Assembly: GCF_017833035.1 (NCBI RefSeq)
Contig: NZ_JAFIBM010000001.1
Coordinates: 372,001-436,000, forward strand
DNA length: 64,000 nt
Direction of reading: 5' to 3'
Source: Frigoribacterium sp. PvP032
GTDB lineage: Bacteria; Actinomycetota; Actinomycetes; Actinomycetales; Microbacteriaceae
Shown piece by piece: positions 53,578 through 61,774 of the stretch. Position numbers and translations under genes: made by a program. The notes under the pieces are model-generated. The model made no database searches, was not told where the DNA came from, and saw only the letters and a list, made by a program, of their open reading frames with translations. The first letter of the stretch is position 1. Every line of letters begins with the position of its first letter.

Positions 53578-54960
53578 TCAGTCGATCGCGCGCTGCACCG
53601 TCTTGACCGGCAGCATCAGCACGAGGCCGGCGAGCAGCACGAGCGCGATGCCGATGATCCCGAACCGGGTGTCGCCCGTCAGCCCGACGAACAGCGTGAA
53701 GAGCCCCGGCGCCAGGAAGCTCACCGCGCGCCCGGTCGTCGCGTAGAGCCCGAAGATCTCGCCCTCGCGTCCGGGAGGCGTCACCCGCGCCAGGAACGAC
53801 CTGCTCGCCGACTGGATCGGCCCGACGAAGAGCGCGAGCGCGAGCCCGAACACCCAGAACAGGTTCGTCGAGGTGCCGATCGCGAGCACTGCGAAGGCAG
53901 CGACGACGAGCCCGGCGAGGGCCCCCACGATGATGGTCTTCGCGCCGACCTTGTCGTCCAGCCAGCCGCCCACGAAGGTGCCGATCCCGGCGACGAGGTT
54001 CGCCCCGACCGCGAAGTAGATCACCATGCTCGGCGTGAAGCCGAACACCTGGGCGGCGATGATCGCGCCGAAAGTGAACACGGCGGCGAGCCCGTCGCGG
54101 AACACCGCGCTCGCCAGCAGGAACAGCAGCACCTGGCGGTTGGTGCGCCAGAGCTTCGCGATGGTCGAGCCGAGGAGGCGGTACGAGCCCACGATCCCGA
54201 CCCGCGGTCGTCCCGGCGCGGCAGGCAGCTCGGGCACGCTGAGCAGCACCGGCACCGCGAAGACGGCGAACCACACGGCCGCGACGACGATCGAGAGGCG
54301 GACGTCCCACGCGCCGCCCTCGGTGCCGGTCGCGACGCCGAACAGGCCGCCCCGCCCCTCCTCGCCGAAGCTCTGCAAGAACGCGACGAGCAGCAGCAAC
54401 AGCAGCACGATGCCGCCGACGTAGCCGAGGCCCCAGCCGAAGCCGGACACCTTGCCGATGGTCTTGGGCGTCGAGACCTGCACGAGCATCGCGTTGTAGC
54501 TGACGCTCGCGAACTCGAAGAAGAGGTTGCCGACGGCGAGCAGCGCGGCGCCGAAGACGAGGTAGCCGGGCGCGGGCGCGACGAACACCATGGCGAGCAT
54601 CGCCAGCACGACGAGGCCCGTGTTGATCGCCAGCCAGAGCTTGCGGCGGCCGGAGCCGTCGCTGCGCTGCCCGAGCACGGGGGCGAGCAGCGCGATCAGC
54701 ACGCCGGCGATCGTGAGCGCGGTCGAGATGACCGTCGCGTTCTCGGCCTTGGCGAGCACGAGCGCGGGGTTGCGGGTGTCGTCGCCCGCCGCGGCGACGA
54801 TCTCGGGGTCGACGAAGGCGCCGCTCGCCAGGTACGTGCTGAACACGAACGAGGTGACGACGGCGTTGAACGCGGCCGAGCCCCAGTCCCACAGCGCCCA
54901 CGAGACGACCCGGCGGCGGGGGATCGGGGTGGCGTCGGCGAGCGTCTGCGCTGCGGTCAT
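53578..54960 (-). CDS. MFS transporter, UMF1/Atg22-like
   Basis: A 460-residue transporter with about twelve membrane helices. The family N terminus VVSWALWDWGSAAFNAVVTSF and the charged loop GQRSDGSGRRKLW between helices 2 and 3 are typical of UMF1/Atg22-like efflux permeases. The substrate is unknown. The ATG at 54960 has TAGGTT seven bases upstream and no ribosome site. Confidence 0.88.
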   Translation of the reverse strand: MTAAQTLADATPIPRRRVVSWALWDWGSAAFNAVVTSFVFSTYLASGAFVDPEIVAAAGDDTRNPALVLAKAENATVISTALTIAGVLIALLAPVLGQRSDGSGRRKLWLAINTGLVVLAMLAMVFVAPAPGYLVFGAALLAVGNLFFEFASVSYNAMLVQVSTPKTIGKVSGFGWGLGYVGGIVLLLLLLVAFLQSFGEEGRGGLFGVATGTEGGAWDVRLSIVVAAVWFAVFAVPVLLSVPELPAAPGRPRVGIVGSYRLLGSTIAKLWRTNRQVLLFLLASAVFRDGLAAVFTFGAIIAAQVFGFTPSMVIYFAVGANLVAGIGTFVGGWLDDKVGAKTIIVGALAGLVVAAFAVLAIGTSTNLFWVFGLALALFVGPIQSASRSFLARVTPPGREGEIFGLYATTGRAVSFLAPGLFTLFVGLTGDTRFGIIGIALVLLAGLVLMLPVKTVQRAID

Positions 54961-54967
54961 GGGGGTC

Positions 54968-54973
54968 AACCTA
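54968..54973 (-). promoter_or_regulatory. -10 hexamer TAGGTT, leaderless MFS gene
   Basis: TAGGTT on the minus strand stands seven bases before the ATG at 54960, as at the bkdA and HD-protein genes. Confidence 0.5.
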
Positions 54974-55052
54974 GTCGGCGCCGGTGACGCGCAGGAGGTG
55001 GTGCACCTGCACTGGGGGCGAGGGCGGGTCCCGCAGACCCGCACCGCACCTC

Positions 55053-55073
55053 CTTGAGTCGTTCTGGCTCAAC
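55053..55073. promoter_or_regulatory. HAIR site 1 (HspR operator)
   Basis: CTTGAGT-N7-GCTCAAC matches the HspR inverted repeat CTTGAGT-N7-ACTCAAG with two mismatches. It lies just upstream of the -35 of dnaK. Confidence 0.8.
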
Positions 55074-55088
55074 TTTCAGGTTCACGGC

Positions 55089-55116
55089 TTGACTCGAACG
55101 GCACCGTGAGTAAAGT
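55089..55116 (+). promoter_or_regulatory. dnaK promoter
   Basis: TTGACT (55089-55094) and TAAAGT (55111-55116), 16 bases apart, lie between the two HAIR sites. The leader before dnaK is about 70 bases. Confidence 0.75.
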
Positions 55117-55135
55117 TGATGCCAGCGGACTCAAG
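55115..55135. promoter_or_regulatory. HAIR site 2 (HspR operator)
   Basis: GTTGATG-N7-ACTCAAG: the right half is a perfect HAIR half-site and the left is diverged. It covers the start of transcription, so HspR bound here would block dnaK expression. Confidence 0.75.
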
Positions 55136-55193
55136 GTCCGCGGACCACTTCCCGGCGAGCCGGGCGAAGCACCAGAGACAAGGAGAGCCACCC

Positions 55194-57074
<1,881 letters not shown>

Positions 57075-57083
57075 GGGCCCCCG

Positions 57084-57800
57084 ATGGCAGACCAGAACGA
57101 CAAGACGCCTGACGAGCCGGTGGTGAACGACAAGCGCCGCATCGACCCCGAGACGGGCGAGGTGCGTCCCGAGCCGGCCGCCCCCTCCGAGGACGGCGGC
57201 ACCGCCGCGGTCACCGACCCCGACGAGCTGATCGAGGCCGAGGCCCCCGACGTCGAGGTGCCCGAGGGCGCCGAGGCGCCGGAGGGCGCGGCCGAGGCGG
57301 CCGCCGAGATGGCAGCCGAGGGCGAGGCCGAAGGGGCCGAGCCGCTCAGCGCCGACGACGAGGCCATCCTCGACGCGGCCAGCCGCGACCTCGTCGCGGA
57401 CATGCGCCAGGACATGCTGCGGGCGCAGGCCGAGCTGGTGAACTTCCGGAGGCGCGTCGAGCGCGACCGCGAGGCGAACCGCGAGGCGGTCGTCGCCGAG
57501 GTCGTGCGCTCGCTCCTCCCCGCGCTCGACGACCTGGCCCGTGCCGAGAAGCACGGCGACCTGGCCGAGGGCCCGATGGTGATCGTGGCGCAGAAGATCC
57601 GCGGCGGGCTCGACAAGTTCGGGCTCGTGCAGGTCGGCGAGAAGGGCGAGGTCTTCGACCCCACCATGCACGACGCGCTGGTCCAGCTGCCGAGCGCCGA
57701 CGTCACGGTCAACACCGTGGCCGACGTGATCGAGCCGGGCTACAAGATCGGCGACCGGGTCATCCGGGCCGCCAAGGTCGCGGTGCACACGCCGCAGTAG
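57084..57800 (+). CDS. grpE: Nucleotide exchange factor GrpE
   Basis: A 238-residue co-chaperone that releases ADP from DnaK. A long acidic, Glu/Ala/Pro-rich N terminus (about 100 residues) precedes the coiled coil (LRAQAELVNFRRRVERDRE) and the conserved C-terminal beta domain (FDPTMHDALVQLPS, GYKIGDRVIRAAKVAV). It follows dnaK by nine bases. Confidence 0.96.
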   Translation: MADQNDKTPDEPVVNDKRRIDPETGEVRPEPAAPSEDGGTAAVTDPDELIEAEAPDVEVPEGAEAPEGAAEAAAEMAAEGEAEGAEPLSADDEAILDAASRDLVADMRQDMLRAQAELVNFRRRVERDREANREAVVAEVVRSLLPALDDLARAEKHGDLAEGPMVIVAQKIRGGLDKFGLVQVGEKGEVFDPTMHDALVQLPSADVTVNTVADVIEPGYKIGDRVIRAAKVAVHTPQ

Positions 57801-57921
57801 CGGCATCCGCGACGCGAGTCGCGACGGGCGGTGGGCTCCTCGAGAAGGGGCCCGCCGCCTCCCACATTCCCCGGCCTTCCGCTCTCGAGCGGGGCCGCAT
57901 ACACGAGAGAGGAGGTGCCGG

Positions 57922-58929
57922 ATGGCCAGCCAGGACTGGTTCGACAAGGACTTCTACGCCGTTCTCGGTGTCTCCAAGGACGTGACTCCGGCAGAGCTCA
58001 AGAAGGTCTACCGCAAGCTCGCCCGCAAGTACCACCCCGACTCCAACCCGGGCGACGCGGCCTCAGAGGCGAAGTTCAAAGAGGTGAGCGAGGCCAACTC
58101 GGTGCTCTCCGACCCCGAGCAGCGTCGCGAGTACGACCAGGTCCGTGCCATGGGCTCCGGAGCGCGCTTCACGGCGGGCAGCGGCGGCCCAGGAGGCGGT
58201 GGCGGCGGCTTCGAGGACGTCTTCGGCGGCATGTTCGGCCAGGGCGGCCAGCGCCCGCAGTACCGCCAGCAGGGCGGCGGTGGCGGCGGCTTCGACGACA
58301 TCTTCGGCGGCATGTTCGGCGGCGGCGGCTTCGGCCAGACGAGCGGCGGCTTCCGCGGCTACGGCGGCCCGCAGAAGGGCCGCGACATGACGGCCACGAC
58401 GACGCTCGACTTCCAGACCGCGGTCGTCGGCGAGACGATCTCGCTGCAGGGCGCGAACGGTCGGCCGATGAAGGTCCGGATCCCCGCCGGCGTGCACGAC
58501 GGGCAGAAGATCCGGCTCCGCGGCAAGGGCGAGCCCAGCCCCGACGGCGGCGAGGGCGGCGACATGGTCCTCACCATCGCCGTGCGCAAGCACCCGGTGT
58601 TCGAGCTCGACGGCCAGAACCTGCGCCTCGACGTGCCGGTCACGTTCGCGGAGGCGGCGCTCGGCGCGACCATCGAGGTGCCGACCCTCGGCGGCGATCC
58701 CGTGCGGCTGCGCGTCGCGCCGGGCACCCCGTCCGGGCGCGTGCTGCGTGTCAAGGGCCGCGGCGTCGTCACCAAGACGGGCACCGGCGACCTGCTCGCC
58801 ACCGTCCAGGTGGCCGTGCCGTCGCACCTCAGCGACAAGGCGAAGGAGGCGGTCGAGGCCCTGGCCGCGGCCCTCCCGGCCGAGAACCCCCGCGACGACC
58901 TCATCGTCAGGGCCCGCGCGCAGGCGTGA
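57922..58929 (+). CDS. dnaJ: DnaJ co-chaperone without zinc finger (class B type)
   Basis: A 335-residue J protein that stimulates DnaK. The J domain at residues 8-75 has the HPD motif at 38-40; a Gly/Phe-rich region follows with a duplicated GGGGGFxDxFGGMFG block; then the two substrate-binding beta domains. The four CxxCxGxG repeats of class A DnaJ are missing and the protein has no cysteine, so it is CbpA/DnaJ2-like even though it sits in the main dnaK operon. AGGAGGT precedes the ATG at 57922. Confidence 0.95.
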   Translation: MASQDWFDKDFYAVLGVSKDVTPAELKKVYRKLARKYHPDSNPGDAASEAKFKEVSEANSVLSDPEQRREYDQVRAMGSGARFTAGSGGPGGGGGGFEDVFGGMFGQGGQRPQYRQQGGGGGGFDDIFGGMFGGGGFGQTSGGFRGYGGPQKGRDMTATTTLDFQTAVVGETISLQGANGRPMKVRIPAGVHDGQKIRLRGKGEPSPDGGEGGDMVLTIAVRKHPVFELDGQNLRLDVPVTFAEAALGATIEVPTLGGDPVRLRVAPGTPSGRVLRVKGRGVVTKTGTGDLLATVQVAVPSHLSDKAKEAVEALAAALPAENPRDDLIVRARAQA

Positions 58930-59351
58930 CCACCATGGACACCGTGGACGAGAACTCGCCGCTCTTCGCCATCGCGACCGCCGCGGAGCTCGCGGGCATG
59001 CACGCCCAGACGCTGCGGCAGTACGACCGGCTCGGCCTCGTCGTCCCGCAGCGGACGGCGGGCAAGTCGCGTCGTTACTCGATGCGCGACGTCGTCCAGC
59101 TGCGCGAGATCGGCCGGCTGGGCGGCGAGGGAGTCTCGCTCGAGGGCATCAAGCGCATCCTCGAGCTCGAGAACCAGGTGACCTCCCTGCAGTCCCGCGT
59201 GCGCGAGCTCGAGCGAGCCCTCGCCGACGAGCTGGTCAACCGGCCCGGCGCCCGGGTCTTCGCGGCGGGCGAGAGCGGCGTGGTGCCGCTGCGCCAGGGC
59301 ATGCGTCCCCGACGTCAGACGGCCGTGGTGGTCTGGCGCCCCGAGCGCTGA
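58926..59351 (+). CDS. hspR: Heat-shock repressor HspR (MerR family)
   Basis: A 141-residue MerR-type repressor of the dnaK operon. The winged helix is at about residues 14-75 (AAELAGMHAQTLRQYDRLGLVVPQRTAGKSRRYS), followed by a leucine-rich coiled coil (ILELENQVTSLQSRVRELE). DnaK acts as its co-repressor in other Actinobacteria. GTG 58926 overlaps the dnaJ stop; ATG 58935 is an alternative. It binds the HAIR sites before dnaK. Confidence 0.95.
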   Translation: MTTMDTVDENSPLFAIATAAELAGMHAQTLRQYDRLGLVVPQRTAGKSRRYSMRDVVQLREIGRLGGEGVSLEGIKRILELENQVTSLQSRVRELERALADELVNRPGARVFAAGESGVVPLRQGMRPRRQTAVVVWRPER

Positions 59352-59367
59352 CCCGGATCCCGGCGTC

Positions 59368-59426
59368 GTGGACGGTGCACCCCGAAGTGGACCATGCACC
59401 GCGTCGTTCGGGGGTGCACCGTCCAC
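59368..59426. repeat. Nested inverted repeat with GTGGAC...TGCACC units
   Basis: 16-bp perfect arms GTGGACGGTGCACCCC (59368-59383) and complement (59411-59426). A second direct copy GTGGACCATGCACC starts at 59387 (19 bp on), and TGCACCG recurs at 59395 and 59415 (20 bp). It separates hspR from the methyltransferase gene. Confidence 0.8.
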
Positions 59427-59454
59427 TCCGGGGTGTCTCGCCCCGCGTGCCCGG

Positions 59455-59460
59455 TAGCCT
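59455..59460 (+). promoter_or_regulatory. -10 hexamer TAGCCT, leaderless start
   Basis: TAGCCT is six bases before the GTG at 59467, with no ribosome site between. Confidence 0.55.
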
Positions 59461-59466
59461 CGTGGC

Positions 59467-60576
59467 GTGATCGACTTCGACCAGCTCCGCCGGTGGCCCG
59501 ACGTCGAGGCCCCCGAGCTGGTGGCGCACGACGCGACCGACCGCCTCCTGCTCGACGAGGCCGAGCCGCGCCTCCTCGACGGCCCGCCGGTCGTGGTGAT
59601 CGGCGACCGGTACGGGGCGCTGACGCTCGGAGCGATCGCAGGAGGCGCCTCCTCCGTCCGCGTGCACCAGGACGCGCTCTCGGGTGAGCGTGCCCTCGTC
59701 GCCAACGCCGCCAGGCTCGGCGTGCCGCTCGACGCCGTCGTGCACCACGACCTCGACCCCGCGCTCGTCGACGGGGCCCGTCTCGTGCTCGTGCAGCTGC
59801 CGCGTTCCCTCGACGCGCTCGACGAGGTCGCCGCGCTCGTGGCGGCCCACGCCGACCCCGGCGTCGTCGTGCTCGCCGGCGGCCGGCTCAAGCACATGAC
59901 CCGCGCGATGAACGACGTGCTCGGCCGCCACCTCGGCCAGGTGTCCGCGGGGCTGGCCCGGCAGAAGTCGAGGCTGCTGACGGCCTCCGGACCGCGCCCG
60001 GGCGGCTCGGCGCCGTGGCCGCGGTCGCAGCACCACGCCGACCTCGGCCTCACCGTGGTCGCCCACGGCGCCGCGTTCGCCGGGTCGGGCGTCGACATCG
60101 GCACCCGCCAGCTGCTGGCTCTCGTCGACCGGATGCCAGAGGTCGCCTCGGTCGTCGACCTCGGCTGCGGCACGGGCCTCCTCGCCGCGGCCTACGCACG
60201 ACGCGCACCCGCGGCGCTGGTCGTGGCGACCGACCAGTCGTCCGCGGCCGTCTCCTCCGCGCGGGCGACGATCGCCGCCGCAGGGCTGGCCGACCGGGTG
60301 GAGGTGCGGCGTGCGGACGGGGGCGACTCCCTCCCCGAGGGCGCGGCCGACCTGGTGCTGCTCAACCCGCCGTTCCACGTGGGCGCCACGGTCCACACCG
60401 CGATCGCGCAGAAGCTCTTCGACGACGCCGCGAGGCTGCTGCGCCCCGGCGGCGAGCTCTGGACGGTCTACAACTCGTCGCTCGCGTACCGGGCTGCGCT
60501 CGAACGCACCGTGGGGCCGACCCGCCAGGTGTCGCGGTCGCCCAAGTTCACGGTCACGGCCAGCACGCGCCGCTGA
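59467..60576 (+). CDS. RsmC/RlmG-like class I methyltransferase
   Basis: A 369-residue SAM-dependent methyltransferase with the two-domain layout of rRNA guanine-N2 methyltransferases: a degenerate N-terminal domain (about 1-190) and a catalytic C-terminal domain with VVDLGCGTGLLAAAYA near 228-243 and the NPPF catalytic motif near 300 (LLNPPFHVG). Which rRNA guanine it modifies, if any, is not evident. GTG start, apparently leaderless. Confidence 0.88.
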   Translation: MIDFDQLRRWPDVEAPELVAHDATDRLLLDEAEPRLLDGPPVVVIGDRYGALTLGAIAGGASSVRVHQDALSGERALVANAARLGVPLDAVVHHDLDPALVDGARLVLVQLPRSLDALDEVAALVAAHADPGVVVLAGGRLKHMTRAMNDVLGRHLGQVSAGLARQKSRLLTASGPRPGGSAPWPRSQHHADLGLTVVAHGAAFAGSGVDIGTRQLLALVDRMPEVASVVDLGCGTGLLAAAYARRAPAALVVATDQSSAAVSSARATIAAAGLADRVEVRRADGGDSLPEGAADLVLLNPPFHVGATVHTAIAQKLFDDAARLLRPGGELWTVYNSSLAYRAALERTVGPTRQVSRSPKFTVTASTRR

Positions 60577-60629
60577 GCAGCACGCGCCGCTGAGCAGCCC
60601 ACGCTGCCGAGCGGCCCACGAGTGCGCCG

Positions 60630-61094
60630 TCAGTCGACCTCGCTGATCTCGTCGATCCGCAGGGAGGCGTCTAGGTAGGCGAGCAGGGCTAGCGCGTAGG
60701 CGCTCTCGGCGTCGTCGGCGACGTGACGGCTGTCTCCGTCGCCGACGGCCTCGGGGCGGAGCAGCACGGTCCACGCGATGTGCTCGCCGTCGTCGACCTG
60801 GTGCGTCAGCGACACGAAGGCGGGGCCGAGCAGGGTGCGCAGCTGGTCCTCCCGCGGCAGCCAGAGCGCGACGTCCGCGGAGACGGAGTCCAGTGCCCAC
60901 TCGGTGGTGCCGTTGAAGCCGAGCTCGGTGCCGGTCGGGTAGTGGTGCGCCTCGATGGTCATGTCGCTGAGGGTGAAGACGTCGAGGGGCTCGTCTACCT
61001 CGGCGAGGTGCTCGACGACGAATCGGTCTCCGGAGGCGGGGCGCCAGCGCAGCCCGGCGGTGCGCAGGCTGCGGGCGAGGTCGACGGTGATCAT
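60630..61094 (-). CDS. Small YbjN-like / CpaE-annotated protein
   Basis: A 154-residue acidic protein without signal or membrane segments. The layout (LRTAGLRWRPASGDRFVV at 10-27, GFNGTTEWALDSVS near 59-72, WLPREDQLRTLLG) matches a short family common in Microbacteriaceae that databases often label pilus assembly protein CpaE, although it lacks the P-loop of real CpaE. Function is unknown. Its ATG has CACGAT six bases upstream. Confidence 0.78.
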   Translation of the reverse strand: MITVDLARSLRTAGLRWRPASGDRFVVEHLAEVDEPLDVFTLSDMTIEAHHYPTGTELGFNGTTEWALDSVSADVALWLPREDQLRTLLGPAFVSLTHQVDDGEHIAWTVLLRPEAVGDGDSRHVADDAESAYALALLAYLDASLRIDEISEVD

Positions 61095-61170
61095 CGAGTC
61101 ATCGTGCCCCTGCCGCCTCCGGCCTCGCTGAGCGGGCGTGGACGGCGTGGCCGACCCGCGGGACCACGGA

Positions 61171-61203
61171 GCACGGCCCCCGACTCGTGGTCGGGGGCCG
61201 TGC
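61171..61203 (-). terminator. Terminator after the DUF3060 gene
   Basis: A 14-bp perfect stem (GCACGGCCCCCGAC and complement) around TCGTG, 43 bases after the stop at 61246. No T run is present. Confidence 0.75.
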
Positions 61204-61245
61204 GGGTGTCGCGGGGGTGTGGGGGCTCGGCGGCCCTTCGCTCTG

Positions 61246-61656
61246 TCAGCTGGCGGTGGCGGTGTTGCCGTCGCCGTCGGTGGTGCCGCCGATCTCGGGG
61301 GCGTCGCCGGTGTAGGTGACGGTGTTGCCGGTGCCCTCGAAGAACAGCTTCGTGACGGGGCCGAGGTCGACGGTGGCGTCGCTGGTGACGATGTAGACGG
61401 TGTCGCAGCCGTCGGGCAGGCTCACGGTCTTCTCGCCGCCGGAGATGACGGCCTGGCCGTCGACGCACTCGTTGACGGTCGGTGCGCCGTCGTCGGCGGC
61501 GTCCGCGCTGGCGTCGGCCTCGGCGGTGGCGGAGGGGGTCGTGCTGGGCGTCGGCGTGGTGTCGGCGTCGCTCGAGGTGCAGGCGGCGAGGCCGGCGACG
61601 AGGGCGAGGGCGGCGAGGCCGCCGAGGGCCAGGCGGGTGGTGGGGCGAGTGCTCAT
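61246..61656 (-). CDS. DUF3060 lipoprotein
   Basis: A 136-residue secreted lipoprotein: a signal peptide with lipobox cysteine C26 (VAGLAAC), a Thr/Ala/Asp-rich spacer (27-58) and a DUF3060 domain (CVDGQAVISGGEKTVSLPDGC ... GTGNTVTYTG) with two cysteines that may form a disulfide. DUF3060 proteins are small beta-rich surface proteins of Actinobacteria with unknown function. Confidence 0.88.
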   Translation of the reverse strand: MSTRPTTRLALGGLAALALVAGLAACTSSDADTTPTPSTTPSATAEADASADAADDGAPTVNECVDGQAVISGGEKTVSLPDGCDTVYIVTSDATVDLGPVTKLFFEGTGNTVTYTGDAPEIGGTTDGDGNTATAS

Positions 61657-61686
61657 GGGTTCGGGGTCTTTCTCGGGGAGGTGGCC

Positions 61687-61717
61687 CGCGGGGGCAGGTG
61701 GTGTGCCTGCCCCCGCG
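61687..61717 (-). terminator. First of two tandem hairpins
   Basis: 12-bp perfect stem CGCGGGGGCAGG and complement with a seven-base loop, between the Ig-repeat gene and the DUF3060 gene. Confidence 0.65.
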
Positions 61718-61724
61718 GTGGGGT

Positions 61725-61752
61725 GTCGGCGCCCGGGGTGCCGGGCGCCGAC
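61725..61752 (-). terminator. Second of two tandem hairpins
   Basis: 12-bp perfect stem GTCGGCGCCCGG and complement around GGTG, 23 bases after the stop of the Ig-repeat gene. Probably the main terminator of that gene. Confidence 0.75.
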
Positions 61753-61774
61753 GGGGGAGTGTCGGCGCGGAGGG

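Noticed and set aside
60630-61094. Pilus assembly ATPase CpaE
   Set aside because: The protein is 154 residues with no P-loop or MinD-like motifs; the common database name seems to be a carry-over.
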